A stretch of 64,000 nucleotides of DNA from Dyadobacter beijingensis DSM 21582 (GCF_000382205.1 NZ_KB907787.1:969176-1033175), one strand, 5' to 3'. Positions 26,275 to 35,356 are shown, numbered from the stretch's first letter. The notes: generated by a model from the sequence alone, not told the origin. Made by a program: numbers and translations.

Positions 26275-27043
26275 ATGCTCTACGGCCTATCGTCACGAGC
26301 AGGCGGCCCGTCAAACCTTTTTCTGCCCGGTGCGAGAAGTAATCGTCGTTGTGAATGACGGTGGAATAGGGCGATACTTCGATATTTTCAGGCGTCAGGC
26401 CGCTGCGGATCAGTTGATCGCGGTTGGAGGCTTTCAGGTTTACCAGGAATTTCCCCGAAGCTTCGTCCCAACGCTTATAAACAGATGTAAAATGCTGCGC
26501 CACGTCGTTGTCTACCTCGAAACTGCATTCGTCGATGCACGTGCCCACGTAGCCCAGGCAGTCGGCCGGATTTGTACCGTAGTGTGCCCGCATTGCGGCC
26601 ACGGTCTTTTCCACAATACCGCCGACCGTTCCCTTCCAGCCCGCGTGAATGGCTGCCACAGCGCCGGTAATGCGGTCGTAAATGAGGATCGGCGTGCAAT
26701 CCGCCACGGTCACGGCCAGGTGAATGGCCGCAACATTGGTAATGAGGGCGTCGAAGCCTTCGAAACGGGAGGGCTCGGTCACGACCACGATGTCCGTCCC
26801 GTGTACCTGGTGTGCTTTGGCCACCTGTTCGAAAGGAATGCCGAGCGAGCCGAAGAAAATGCGGTTATTTTGCAGGATATTTTCCTGCGAATCCTGCGAG
26901 CCGCCCAGGTTAAGGGATTGATAGTGCCCCGTGCTCACTCCGCCGTGGCGTGTGCTTTCGGCAGCTACCAGTTCGGGAAATGGATTAAAAATGGCTGGTT
27001 TGCGGAATATGGGACGCTGGTCTGTCGTCGGGGAAGCGAGCAT
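26273..27043 (-). CDS. pgeF: Peptidoglycan editing factor PgeF (YfiH/laccase-domain family)
   Basis: Cytoplasmic zinc-dependent purine nucleoside phosphorylase/deaminase-like fold; the bacterial family protects cell-wall synthesis from wrong amino acids in UDP-MurNAc peptides. The 256 residues show the metal-binding set: STRHGGVSTGHYQSLNLGG, then KAHQVHGTDIVVV (His), TVADCTPILIYD (Cys) and AAIHAGWKGTVGGIV (His). VGTCIDECSFEVDNDV is also a family block. Length is normal. It is divergent from the glycosyltransferase at 27250 and convergent with the H1-like gene. Confidence 0.92.
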   Translation of the reverse strand: MLASPTTDQRPIFRKPAIFNPFPELVAAESTRHGGVSTGHYQSLNLGGSQDSQENILQNNRIFFGSLGIPFEQVAKAHQVHGTDIVVVTEPSRFEGFDALITNVAAIHLAVTVADCTPILIYDRITGAVAAIHAGWKGTVGGIVEKTVAAMRAHYGTNPADCLGYVGTCIDECSFEVDNDVAQHFTSVYKRWDEASGKFLVNLKASNRDQLIRSGLTPENIEVSPYSTVIHNDDYFSHRAEKGLTGRLLVTIGRRA

Positions 27044-27204
27044 TCGAATTGTTTTTTAAAGGAAATGAGTACCAAAATTAAACGATCGCGCTGCGCGAAA
27101 CATTTCGGGCCGAATTTATTTTATACCAACGGGGTTATCTGCCCGGCGGCGTTTCGCAATGGAACCGTAAAATAGCCGGGCGCGAATTTTGCGTATAATT
27201 CAGC

Positions 27205-27212
27205 TAAATTTG
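27205..27212 (+). promoter_or_regulatory. Candidate -7 element upstream of the 27250 glycosyltransferase
   Basis: TAAATTTG matches TAnnTTTG exactly and would place the start of transcription near 27219, about 30 nt before the gene. The nearest TTTG (27188-27191) is too close (13 nt) for a normal -33 element. A three-codon ORF (ATG at 27237, stop TAA at 27246-27248) lies directly before the start codon. Confidence 0.3.
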
Positions 27213-27249
27213 TGCCGGGCGATACCGCTCAATCAATGAACGTGTAACT

Positions 27250-28233
27250 ATGATAAAAGTGAGTGTGTGTGTAGTCACCTACAACCACGAAAAATTTGTA
27301 GCCAAAATGCTGGATTCGATCCTCATGCAGGAGACTACTTTTGATTTCGAAATTGTAGTCGGGGACGATCTCTCCAAAGACAACACCCGAGCCATATTAA
27401 CCGAGTACCAGCAACGTTTCCCCGATAAAATCAGGCTTTTGCTGCACCCCAAAAACATGGGCCTGAATGGAAAGTTCAATGCATTAGCCACCTTCGCGGC
27501 TGCCAGAGGCGAGTACATTGCGCAGTTTGACGGTGACGATTACCTGCTCGTGCCCGACAAACTGCAAAAGCAGGTCGAAATGATGGATGCTAACCCGCAT
27601 TACTCCGCCTGCTTCCACAATGCAAGGGTTATTTTCGACGACAATGCCGCGCCGCCCTACCTGGTGAATTCATTAAAAAAGAGAGAATTTACCGTCGATG
27701 ACCTCATCGGTGAGGACGAGCTTTGCTTCATCGCAACTTCCGCGTTAATGTTCCGTCGCGAGGATTTTGCGAAGAATCCCGACCCGGAATGGACGAACAA
27801 ATCGACGAGCGGGGATATCCCCCGCAACATCATGCTCGCCACGCGCGGCCCGATCGGCTATATCGACGAAGTAATGTCCGTTTACCGGAAGCAACGCGGC
27901 GGCGCCAGTTTCGCCGACAACCATTACGGCGCCGATTTCCTGTTCAATCGCATTGAAATGTATACCAATATCGACAAGGAATTGAAATACAAATACCATG
28001 ATCTGCTGACGAAGAACATCGCAACCTACTACTATAAAATGCTGTTTTCGAAAGAGTACGGCGATACGTACTGGCCGCGGGTCAAATATGCGGTGAAGTA
28101 CCTCTCGATGGCGGACCCCTCGCCGGAGCGGAAGAAAGAGGTGATCCGGGACTTCATCATCCCGCCGGTTTTTATGAAAATATACAGTTTCTTCGCCATC
28201 AACCTATATAACCTGAAAAGCAGGGCGTCCTGA
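27250..28233 (+). CDS. Family 2 glycosyltransferase
   Basis: GT-A glycosyltransferase of 327 residues. The N-terminus VSVCVVTYNHEKFVAKMLDSIL is the nucleotide-binding strand-helix, EIVVGDDLSKDNTRAIL carries the first acidic pair, and GEYIAQFDGDDYLLVPDKLQKQ contains the DGDD metal site. CFHNARVIF follows, and then STSGDIPRNIM with the acceptor-side acid. This is the WcaA-like subgroup seen in capsule and LPS loci. It stands apart from the main polysaccharide block by about 3 kb. A bidirectional terminator follows 17 nt after the stop. The acceptor is unknown. Confidence 0.9.
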   Translation: MIKVSVCVVTYNHEKFVAKMLDSILMQETTFDFEIVVGDDLSKDNTRAILTEYQQRFPDKIRLLLHPKNMGLNGKFNALATFAAARGEYIAQFDGDDYLLVPDKLQKQVEMMDANPHYSACFHNARVIFDDNAAPPYLVNSLKKREFTVDDLIGEDELCFIATSALMFRREDFAKNPDPEWTNKSTSGDIPRNIMLATRGPIGYIDEVMSVYRKQRGGASFADNHYGADFLFNRIEMYTNIDKELKYKYHDLLTKNIATYYYKMLFSKEYGDTYWPRVKYAVKYLSMADPSPERKKEVIRDFIIPPVFMKIYSFFAINLYNLKSRAS

Positions 28234-28249
28234 CAGAATTGATGGCAAC

Positions 28250-28284
28250 AAAAAAGGCCATTTCAATGCGAAATGGCCTTTTTT
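28250..28284. terminator. Bidirectional rho-independent terminator
   Basis: Stem GGCCATTTC (28256-28264) with GAAATGGCC (28270-28278), a 5-nt loop, A6 before and T6 after. It serves the convergent glycosyltransferase (+) and DinB-like (-) genes. Confidence 0.92.
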
Positions 28285-28289
28285 GTGTT

Positions 28290-28805
28290 TTAGAACAGCT
28301 TCTCTTGCGGTGGTTTCACGCCTTTCAGGCGAATGTATACCGTAGCTTGTCCGCGGTGGTGAGTCTGGTGCTCGAATGCCTTTTCGAAAGCAGTACCGGC
28401 CTTCATGTCCATTCCGAATACCTTCACGTCTTTCGCGAAGTCGGCGTCGGTCATACCTTTCAGCGATGCGATCACGTAGTCGTAGCTGTCCAACACGCCT
28501 TTGCTTACGGCTGTTTTGGATTGGTCAGCCATTTTTTCCAGAGAACCTTCCATCGGTTTTTTCTTGCCGGTGGCAGCCGAAATGAATGCATAATTGGCAT
28601 CGGCGAGGTGGTCCATCTGCTGGGCAAACGAACGGATTTCGGTGGTCGGTTTTAATGCGTAACCATCCTCGGGCATGGCGTCCAGGTATTCCTTGGTAAA
28701 TGCTTTGGCACGTTCCCAGTCGGCGATCTGCTTGGCAACGGTGGTCTGGGCAGAGGCAACTTTGCCGGCCAGTAAAAACATGCAGATAATAGCGATTCTT
28801 TTCAT
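28290..28805 (-). CDS. Exported DinB-like (DUF664/YfiT fold) protein
   Basis: A 171-residue protein with a signal peptide (cleavage near VASAQ, residue 20), so it acts outside the cytoplasm. The DinB four-helix fold is suggested by three metal-ligand segments: QMDHLADANYAF (His), the middle helix, and FEHQTHHRGQATVYIRLKG, where the HQTHHRGQ motif gives two more His. These are the usual Zn/Ni ligands of the superfamily. The cytoplasmic members are thiol-dependent transferases, and what an exported one does is not known to me. A promoter-like pair lies at 28840-28870. Confidence 0.85.
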   Translation of the reverse strand: MKRIAIICMFLLAGKVASAQTTVAKQIADWERAKAFTKEYLDAMPEDGYALKPTTEIRSFAQQMDHLADANYAFISAATGKKKPMEGSLEKMADQSKTAVSKGVLDSYDYVIASLKGMTDADFAKDVKVFGMDMKAGTAFEKAFEHQTHHRGQATVYIRLKGVKPPQEKLF

Positions 28806-28839
28806 TCGATTTTTGTGTTTGGTGGTTGATATATTTTGC

Positions 28840-28870
28840 GAAAGGTAGCGGGAAGGAATGCGATTGTCAA
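28840..28870 (-). promoter_or_regulatory. Candidate promoter for the DinB-like gene
   Basis: Read on the minus strand, TTG (28870-28868), 20 nt, then TACCTTTC (28847-28840), which is one mismatch from TAnnTTTG. Transcription would start near 28833, about 28 nt before the ATG. Confidence 0.4.
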
Positions 28871-29017
28871 CAACCGGGGGAAATATTTAAGCAACGGTAA
28901 TGTGGCCTCCGGTTACCTGTTGCCGGTGCTGAGCGTCAAGAAAATCGGGCCGTAAGGTTGACGTTAAGCGGCATATTTCTTTATTTACTTTTTGCACCAA
29001 CCATTGAACCGAATCCT

Positions 29018-30253
29018 ATGCCCGGAAGCTCAGAAGAACGCGCCCAGAAATACCTGGACCTGGGCCACAGCGAAGCCGAAAACCACGCGAAAACCCAGTT
29101 GGAACTATACGAAAAGCGTGTGCAGCAGACCTCTTCGGTGACCAACGTCATTTCCGAGTTCTTCAAAACCAACCTCTTCGGTTTCGCGTGGCACTACATC
29201 CGCAGCCGCTTCGGCGCGCGCCACCCGTACCAGGCTTACCCGCGCAATGACGATACGGGCATTTATCCGCTGCAATCGTCCGTCGCATCGCGGGAGGAAA
29301 TCAGCATCGCATTGCTGTCCGACTGGGCCAGCGACACCGCGGAATCCGATGCGGTCGCCAACCTGGTTGCGCGCCACGCACCCGATTACACGATCCATAT
29401 GGGCGATATTTACTTTGTAGGAACGCCGAAAGAGGTCGAAGAGAACTTCACGGCGCCTTACGCCTCGTGGTATTACGGCCTGTCGGGGAGCCTCGCGCTT
29501 TCGGGCAACCACGAGATGTATTCGAACGGCAATGCATTCTTTCAGCATTTGCTTCCCGCCATGTACGCGCAGGTGGGCGAGGTGCGCAAGACGCAGCAGG
29601 CGGGGTTTTTCTGCCTGGAAAATAATTACTGGCGCATTATCGGCATTGATACCGGCTATACTTCGGTAGGGCGTCCGTTTTTCGAGATCCTGTCACCGCC
29701 TGACTGCCATCTGAGAAAGGAACAAGTGGCCTGGCTCCGCGACGTCGTGCGCCTCGGCGACCCTGCCGATACACGCGGCATCATGTTTTTGAGCCATCAT
29801 CCTTATATTTCGGCGTTCCGCGAGGAATATGTACGGCCGGGCGAGCAACTGCAAAAGCTCCTGGGCGACGCGCAGCGGCCGGTCGTGTGGATCTGGGGGC
29901 ACGATCACCGGCTGGTAGCCTACCGTTTCGACCGCAATGGAAAAGGGCCGATGGCCTACGGGCGCTGCATCGGCCACGGCGGGCTGCCGGTGGAGATCAA
30001 GCCGCCCGATGCCGGTGAATCCTATAAAATCGATTATTACGATACCCGCGTTCGAAAGGAAATGAAGGGCCATGCGCTGGGTTACAATGGATTTGTGCGG
30101 CTGGCGCTGCGCAACGAAAAACTCGTGGCCGAATACCGCGACCTGGACGATACCATCGTGATGCAGGAGAGCTGGACGGTAAACAAGCAGAACGGCCAGC
30201 TCGGTTGGAAGCTTGAAAGCGTCCTGCCTGAACTGGCCGTTCGAAAAATATGA
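29018..30253 (+). CDS. Calcineurin-like metallophosphoesterase
   Basis: Predicted two-metal phosphoesterase of 411 residues. The family motifs appear in order from about residue 100: LLSDWASD, HMGDIYFVG, LSGNHEMYSN (GNHE), FLSHHPY and WIWGHDHRLVAY (GHDH). The first motif reads SDWASD where many relatives have D-x-H, so the first metal site may differ in its ligands. The N-terminal 100 residues are helical and contain no clear signal peptide from the chosen start. A longer frame from 28958 adds 20 hydrophobic residues that could be an uncleaved signal; I prefer MPGSSEERAQ at 29018. Substrate unknown. Confidence 0.83.
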   Translation: MPGSSEERAQKYLDLGHSEAENHAKTQLELYEKRVQQTSSVTNVISEFFKTNLFGFAWHYIRSRFGARHPYQAYPRNDDTGIYPLQSSVASREEISIALLSDWASDTAESDAVANLVARHAPDYTIHMGDIYFVGTPKEVEENFTAPYASWYYGLSGSLALSGNHEMYSNGNAFFQHLLPAMYAQVGEVRKTQQAGFFCLENNYWRIIGIDTGYTSVGRPFFEILSPPDCHLRKEQVAWLRDVVRLGDPADTRGIMFLSHHPYISAFREEYVRPGEQLQKLLGDAQRPVVWIWGHDHRLVAYRFDRNGKGPMAYGRCIGHGGLPVEIKPPDAGESYKIDYYDTRVRKEMKGHALGYNGFVRLALRNEKLVAEYRDLDDTIVMQESWTVNKQNGQLGWKLESVLPELAVRKI

Positions 30254-30275
30254 TCAGGCCCTTGCGGGCGGGATG

Positions 30276-30461
30276 TCAATGGTGATCGTCGTGGCTTTTG
30301 TCTCTGTAAAAGGCGGCGAAAGTCACGATCAGACCGATGGTTCCGAGAATGAATACGAACAGGTCGGCAAACACGGCCAGGATAACAAAAAGGATGATAA
30401 ATGCTGCGATATAAGCAAACGTAGGCAGCGATTGAGGCTCAGTATGGGTTGTATCAGACAT
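30276..30461 (-). CDS. Small two-helix membrane protein with acidic/His-rich tail
   Basis: A 61-residue predicted membrane protein. Two hydrophobic helices are plain (FAYIAAFIILFVILAVFADL and FVFILGTIGLIVTFAAFY), joined by a very short turn, with the ends RDKSHDDHH and MSDTTHTEPQ outside the bilayer. The His/Asp tail could bind metal, but this is only a suggestion. I accept it as a gene because it is a self-contained, strongly biased membrane sequence in an otherwise empty stretch, not a shadow of another gene. It is convergent with the phosphoesterase (22 nt between the stops). Confidence 0.65.
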   Translation of the reverse strand: MSDTTHTEPQSLPTFAYIAAFIILFVILAVFADLFVFILGTIGLIVTFAAFYRDKSHDDHH

Positions 30462-30813
30462 ATTCGGAATGAATTAATAGCTTTCGATGCTGCGAAAATA
30501 ATAAATCGCGCCTAAGTTTCTCGCATTCACTTCCGTTTTTTAGCCGTGCGGGTCAATCTTCTTCTTTCGGCGATTCAACGCATTGTTTGGTCAAAAGAGA
30601 TGCATGGTGCTGATAGTCAGCATGAAATTGTATTATTTAAACAAAGTGCATGGTGCTGTACATTTTTGTGGTATCCTGCCAAGAACGGAAGTGGCGATTC
30701 AAATAACTTTCAAACAGTTATGTATTTGGTTATTGAATCATATTTCGATATAAAGTATTTTTGAGGTGTTGATTTTCGGAATAATATTTTGAAAAACCTA
30801 ACTTCTCACTCCT
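30462..30813. other. Intergenic region without a supported gene
   Basis: This 352-nt AT-rich stretch lies between the starts of the divergent small membrane protein and the exported 122-residue protein. It holds a good promoter for the latter (30733-30763) and a 12-bp direct repeat TGCATGGTGCTG at 30601-30612 and 30647-30658. No convincing reading frame or stable hairpin is seen. Confidence 0.6.
30733..30763 (+). promoter_or_regulatory. Consensus Bacteroidetes promoter
   Basis: TTG (30733-30735), 20 nt, then TATTTTTG (30756-30763), which matches both promoter elements and the normal spacing. Transcription would begin near 30770, about 44 nt before the start codon at 30814. Confidence 0.65.
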
Positions 30814-31182
30814 ATGAAAATCCTTTACACCTTCCTGATCCTGTTTTTCTTCGGTGCCCTCTCCGCCCACGCCCAAACCGTCAATAATGCGGAGCACGAC
30901 GCCTATTTCGCCGATTTCTACGTCATGCAGGTGAAGCCGATGCAATTCGAGCTCAGCTACAAATATCCCAAAACCGACCGTGTGCTCGTCCGTATCAGGG
31001 ACGAGGAACAGAATGTGATTTTTGTGGAAAAAACATTGGTTTACAAGCGCTATCACAAGAATTTCGACCTCACGATCATGCGCGACGGAAAATACACCTT
31101 CGAGCTGACGGACGGCGAGGAGAAATTTGTACAGTCGTTTGTGGTAGCCACGAAAACGCAGCGCGTGGCCACGGCGTTGTAG
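30814..31182 (+). CDS. Small exported protein of unknown function
   Basis: A 122-residue protein with a clear signal peptide (MKILYTFLILFFFGALSAHAQ, so about 101 residues after cleavage). The mature part alternates hydrophobic and charged residues (VLVRIRDEEQNVIFVEKTLV, FDLTIMRDGKYTFELTDG), suggesting one small beta-sandwich of the kind found in Bacteroidetes secreted proteins. It has no Cys, no lipobox and no T9SS tail, so it is probably periplasmic. I do not recognise a named family. It is a single-gene unit under its own consensus promoter. Confidence 0.72.
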   Translation: MKILYTFLILFFFGALSAHAQTVNNAEHDAYFADFYVMQVKPMQFELSYKYPKTDRVLVRIRDEEQNVIFVEKTLVYKRYHKNFDLTIMRDGKYTFELTDGEEKFVQSFVVATKTQRVATAL

Positions 31183-31281
31183 GCTTGTTCGTTATCCCAA
31201 AATCCATACTTTTGTTTTAGTAATCACAGGCCGCCATTCTCCGGTACGGGAATGCGGCTTTTGCCTCTAAAACAATTGCCA

Positions 31282-32742
31282 ATGCCCTATATTATTGGTT
31301 GTGATATCGGCACAACAAACGTCAAGTCGGTTGCTTTCGACACCGTTTCCGGGACCATTCTCGCCTCGCACAGTGAAAGTTACGAAATGCAGCACCCGCA
31401 ACCCGATTGGAGCGAGCAGGACCCCGAAGAGATTTTCCAGGCTGCGAGCAAGACGCTGAAAAAGGTAATCACGCTTTGTAAGGGCAAGGGCGATCCGGTC
31501 GGGGTCAGTTTCAGCGCCGCCATGCACGGCGTGCTGGCGCTGGACAAAGACGGCAAACAGCTCACGAACCTCATCATCTGGGCCGATAACCGCAGCGCCG
31601 ATGTGGCGATCAAACTGCGTGCTTCGCAGGTGGGCAGGAAGATCTATAACAACAACGGGACGCCCATTCACGCAATGTCGCCTGTGTGTAAGTTGTTGTG
31701 GATGAAGAAGAATGAGCCGGAGATTTACCGTAAGGCCAGCAAGTTCGTGGGCGTGAAGGAGTACATCGTATACAGGCTCACGGGCGAATTTCTGGTCGAC
31801 TATTCCATTGCTTCGGCCACGGGTATGTTCAATATCCGTGAATTGCAATGGGATGCCTACACATTGAAAAAGCTGGGTTTGAAAGCCGAAAAGCTACCCA
31901 GGACCGTATCGCCCTATCATATTGTAAAGCTGCCGAAAAGCAATGATGCGAAACTGCCGGAAGGCATTCCGCTCATTATGGGCGCCAGCGACGGCTGCCT
32001 GGCGAACCTGGGCAGCGGGGCCATCAAAACCGGCTCGATGGCCGTGACGATCGGGACCAGTGCCGCCGTGCGGATCTGCTCCGCCAAGCCATTCTCCGAC
32101 CCGTTGATGCAGACCTTCTGCTATGTGCTCGACGAGAAAACCTACATCGTAGGCGGGCCGTCGAACAACGGGGCCGTGATTTTCGAATGGCTGATGAACA
32201 CTTTCTTTCCCAAAGAAGAATACGATGCTGTTTTCAAATCGGCAGAGGGTATTAAACCAGGGTCGGAAGGGCTGCTGTTCTATCCCTATCTGCTTGGTGA
32301 GCGTGCGCCGCTGTGGAGCTCGTCCGTTCGCGGCGGGTTTTCGGGGCTCGATATCACACATACACGGGCACATTTCGCACGGGCGGTGATGGAAGGGATT
32401 CTGCTGAATTTGTACAGCATTGGTAAAATACTGATGGAAATGCAACCGATCGACACCATTTTCGCAAATGGCGGCTTCGCCCGGAGCGCCACCTGGGTGC
32501 AAATGCTTTCAGATGTTTTTGGCAAGACCGTGAAACTGAACGAAACCGTCGAGACCGGTGCTGTCGGGGCTGCCATGATGGGCCTGAAAGCGCTCGGATT
32601 CGCCAGGGATTTTTCCGAGCTGACGGCATTCACGCAGGTGGGGAAGGAATTTGATGCAAACAATAGGACCCACGAACAATACGACGCGCTCGCCAAGAAA
32701 TTCAGCAAAGGTGCGCAGCTGATGTTGGCTCATGCAGTCTGA
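31282..32742 (+). CDS. FGGY-family sugar kinase (gluconokinase-like)
   Basis: Cytoplasmic ATP-dependent kinase of 486 residues. The N-terminal ATPase domain begins IIGCDIGTTNVKSVAFD (phosphate 1 loop). PDWSEQDPEEIFQAA, VSFSAAMHGVLALD and IIWADNRSADVA follow, a pattern shared by gluconate kinases of this family. The second ATPase domain has VTIGTSAAVRI, GGPSNNGAVIFEW and the adenosine site ANGGFARSATWVQMLSDVFG. An upstream in-frame ATG at 31252 is less likely than MPYIIGCDIG at 31282. Substrate could be gluconate or a related sugar acid or pentose; no dehydratase or transporter is next to it. A strong terminator follows. Confidence 0.88.
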   Translation: MPYIIGCDIGTTNVKSVAFDTVSGTILASHSESYEMQHPQPDWSEQDPEEIFQAASKTLKKVITLCKGKGDPVGVSFSAAMHGVLALDKDGKQLTNLIIWADNRSADVAIKLRASQVGRKIYNNNGTPIHAMSPVCKLLWMKKNEPEIYRKASKFVGVKEYIVYRLTGEFLVDYSIASATGMFNIRELQWDAYTLKKLGLKAEKLPRTVSPYHIVKLPKSNDAKLPEGIPLIMGASDGCLANLGSGAIKTGSMAVTIGTSAAVRICSAKPFSDPLMQTFCYVLDEKTYIVGGPSNNGAVIFEWLMNTFFPKEEYDAVFKSAEGIKPGSEGLLFYPYLLGERAPLWSSSVRGGFSGLDITHTRAHFARAVMEGILLNLYSIGKILMEMQPIDTIFANGGFARSATWVQMLSDVFGKTVKLNETVETGAVGAAMMGLKALGFARDFSELTAFTQVGKEFDANNRTHEQYDALAKKFSKGAQLMLAHAV

Positions 32743-32760
32743 TTAGCCGGTTTTGGTATT

Positions 32761-32798
32761 CAAAAAGAGGCTTCCTGTTCATGGGAAGCCTCTTTTTG
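32761..32798. terminator. Bidirectional rho-independent terminator
   Basis: A 15-bp perfect inverted repeat, CAAAAAGAGGCTTCC (32761-32775) with its complement at 32784-32798, loop of 8 nt. The A/T ends give a T-run on both strands. It is shared by the sugar kinase (+) and the TonB receptor (-). Confidence 0.9.
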
Positions 32799-32817
32799 AT
32801 TTCGATCTGACTAGCTG

Positions 32818-35193
32818 TTAAAACTTGTAGGTAACACTCAAACGGTAGTTTCTCGGAGGATCCGCCTGCCAGTAGTAGGCTTTCAACCAGTCGTAATAAC
32901 CACCGCTGTACAGGTATTTGTCGAGAATGTTGAACACGTTCGCCGTTACGCGGACATTGTTTTTCTCCCAGAATACACCGCCGTCCAGTTTGAAGTAATC
33001 AGGCTGGTTGAGGCTGGTATTGGTAGTTGACCAGTTGGTAGTTGCGCGGCCGGCGAGATAGGTGAAACCACCTGAAACACCCGCACCTTTCAGCGAACCG
33101 TGCTGTACTTTGTAGCTCAGCCACGCGTTGGTGGTGTGTTTCGCATAACCCGGGATCAGGTCGCCTACTTTAATGTCTGTTACGCCTTCGGCTACTTTGG
33201 TCACTTCCGAATTGGTGTAAGCATAGTTGGCAGTCAGGTTCAGGCCGTTGACGATCGTACCGCGAAGGTCGAATTCAACACCCTGCGCCCTTTTCTGGCC
33301 GAGTACAATGCTGAGGCCTGAGTTGGGCGGGCTGTTCGGGTCGGAGGTCAGCTCGTTGTTTTTCAGAATGCGGTAGAATGCGAGGGTCGTATTCCAGCGC
33401 CCTTCCGCCCAGTCGCGTTTCACCCCAAACTCGGTGTTGTTACCCGTGATCGGTTTCACCGAACCGCCTACCAGACGTCCCGATTGCGGAATGAATGCCT
33501 GGTCGTACAAGGCGTACAACGAGGTGTTTTTGGTGAGTGAAATGCTCAAACCGATACGTGGCGAAAAGTGTTTCGCTTCCTGCGCGGCACCGCCGTATGC
33601 CGATTGTTTTACATATGTATAACGGCCAGCGAGTGTCAGACGGATTTTGTTGTCGAGGAATCCGAGTTCGTCCTGCAAGTAAAGGCCGGTGTAGTTCTGG
33701 TCCTGCAAACCGCCGCCTGCTGCCGCACGTGATTCGAGGTTCTGGCTGCGGTCAAATACCGGGTAACCCATTACCGGCGTGCCGTAGTAAGGGTTTTTAG
33801 GGTCAAATTCGGCGCCTGCCGAGTCGAGCGGGAACGATTGTGACCAGTCGGCGAAGTAGTTTTTGCTGCCCACATCGAAGCCACCGAGAATGCGGTGCCT
33901 TACGCCGCCTGTTTTTACATCACCATTCACAAATACCTGGCCCAGGGTCATTTCGCTCTTCGCGTCCCACACGCCTACGCCACGGATCAGTTTGCCGTCG
34001 GGATTAACTGCCCATGGCCACATGCTGCTGCCGGTCTGGCCGTAATTGAAATAAGCTACCTGCGCAGTCAGTTTCCAGTCTGCATTGAGGTTATGCTGAA
34101 GGTTTACAAATACGCTCTGGTCTTTGATGCGGGTAGGAGCGAGGCCCGGAGGCATTGTCGTGAAATCGCGTGGGAGAGAAGCATATCCGTCCGGCGAGAA
34201 CACGTAGAACGATCCTACGTCTGACATTTTAGCATATTGCAAGGTGTATTCTGCCGTCAGCTTGGTCTTCTCGTCGATCTGGTAGGAAACAACCGGTGCG
34301 ATGCTGTAACGGTTGTTGTATTCGTAGGGGCGGAAAGAGCCCTTGTTTTGCGCCGCCACATTGAGGCGGTACAAGAACTTGCTGTCTTTGCTGAGTTTGC
34401 CGTCGAGGTCGAGGGTACCGCGGTAGAGGCCGAAGCTGCCCATGTTGAAAGAAACTTCGCCTTTCGTCTGGCCGGTTGGTTTTTTGGTAACCACATTGTA
34501 CAAACCACTCGGGTCGCCATTGGCCAGCATAAAGCCTGCGGGGCCCTTCACGAATTCGATGTGGTCGACGAAGCTCATATCCTCCGTCAATGGCCCCCAG
34601 TAGGAGTTTACGACATTGAACCCGTTGCGGAAAGCCTGGATTTGCGATCCGCGCATGCTGATATTGGCATACATATCGCCCCAGTGTTCCAGGCGTACGG
34701 CGCCGCTGACATTGCGGATCAAACCGTCGCTCATACTGATCACCTGCTGGTCGGCCAACACTTTGGCGGTCACCACCTGCACGTTTTGCGGGGTTTCGAG
34801 GATCGGCGTGAGCAGTTTCATGCTCGATGAAAACTGGTCCGACTTGTAGGTAGTGCCGCTTTTCACGATAACTTCCTGCAATTCGTTAGCGCTTTCCGAC
34901 AATGTGAAGGAGACATTCACGGTCTCGCCGGCAGTTACATCCACGTCTTTTTCCTGGGTAGCCACACCCACGAAGCTCACCAGCAGGGTATAGCTTCCCG
35001 GTTTGACGCGCTCAATTGTGAATTTTCCTTGATTGTCCGATACGGCGCCCCGTGCGGTTCCTTTGATTCCGACGGAAACCTGCTCTGCCGGTTGTCCATC
35101 CGAGCTCAGTATTTGTCCTGATATTCTGCCGTTTTGCGCAAATGCGGAGGCGCCTGCCAGCAAGAATAGGATGAAAATATAAAATTTCTTCAT
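32818..35193 (-). CDS. TonB-dependent receptor, siderophore-receptor type, with regulatory-like N-domain
   Basis: Outer-membrane receptor of 791 residues. A signal peptide (AGASAFAQ, about residue 20) is followed by a carboxypeptidase-regulatory-like domain (ISGQILSSDGQPAEQVSVGI). The plug has ETPQNVQVVTAKVL, IRNVSGAVRLEHWGDMY, SMRGSQIQAFRNGFNV and IEFVKGPAGFMLANGDPSGLYNVVTKKP, which is the FhuA/FoxA-like siderophore plug signature. The barrel ends RLSVTYKF with a terminal Phe. The likely ligand is a ferric siderophore or similar chelate, but no iron-transport or Fur gene lies near. A weak promoter match is at 35229-35259. It shares a terminator with the sugar kinase. Confidence 0.92.
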   Translation of the reverse strand: MKKFYIFILFLLAGASAFAQNGRISGQILSSDGQPAEQVSVGIKGTARGAVSDNQGKFTIERVKPGSYTLLVSFVGVATQEKDVDVTAGETVNVSFTLSESANELQEVIVKSGTTYKSDQFSSSMKLLTPILETPQNVQVVTAKVLADQQVISMSDGLIRNVSGAVRLEHWGDMYANISMRGSQIQAFRNGFNVVNSYWGPLTEDMSFVDHIEFVKGPAGFMLANGDPSGLYNVVTKKPTGQTKGEVSFNMGSFGLYRGTLDLDGKLSKDSKFLYRLNVAAQNKGSFRPYEYNNRYSIAPVVSYQIDEKTKLTAEYTLQYAKMSDVGSFYVFSPDGYASLPRDFTTMPPGLAPTRIKDQSVFVNLQHNLNADWKLTAQVAYFNYGQTGSSMWPWAVNPDGKLIRGVGVWDAKSEMTLGQVFVNGDVKTGGVRHRILGGFDVGSKNYFADWSQSFPLDSAGAEFDPKNPYYGTPVMGYPVFDRSQNLESRAAAGGGLQDQNYTGLYLQDELGFLDNKIRLTLAGRYTYVKQSAYGGAAQEAKHFSPRIGLSISLTKNTSLYALYDQAFIPQSGRLVGGSVKPITGNNTEFGVKRDWAEGRWNTTLAFYRILKNNELTSDPNSPPNSGLSIVLGQKRAQGVEFDLRGTIVNGLNLTANYAYTNSEVTKVAEGVTDIKVGDLIPGYAKHTTNAWLSYKVQHGSLKGAGVSGGFTYLAGRATTNWSTTNTSLNQPDYFKLDGGVFWEKNNVRVTANVFNILDKYLYSGGYYDWLKAYYWQADPPRNYRLSVTYKF

Positions 35194-35228
35194 TTTGTTT
35201 AAAATTGGACTAAATAGTTAACGAGCCG

Positions 35229-35259
35229 CAAATATCATGCTGTAATTCTTATCAGGCAA
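35229..35259 (-). promoter_or_regulatory. Candidate promoter for the TonB receptor
   Basis: Read on the minus strand, TTG (35259-35257), 20 nt, then GATATTTG (35236-35229), one base from TAnnTTTG. Transcription would start near 35222, about 29 nt before the ATG at 35193. Confidence 0.4.
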
Positions 35260-35321
35260 GGTTTTATTTAGATTTATTTAAAATAGTATTGTATAGCCGG
35301 TTATACTCAAACCATTACCAC

Positions 35322-35356
35322 AAAAAAAGCCGCACCGTCCATTCGGACAATGCGGC
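35322..35356 (-). terminator. Rho-independent terminator of the cytochrome c/GH92 operon
   Basis: On the minus strand a hairpin (GCCGCA at 35329-35334 with TGCGGC at 35351-35356, and an inner GTCC/GGAC pair) is followed by T7. It lies 24 nt after the cytochrome stop. Confidence 0.8.

Noticed and set aside
30601..30658. 12-bp direct repeat TGCATGGTGCTG
   Set aside because: Only two copies, no flanking gene or symmetry; likely chance or a small local duplication.
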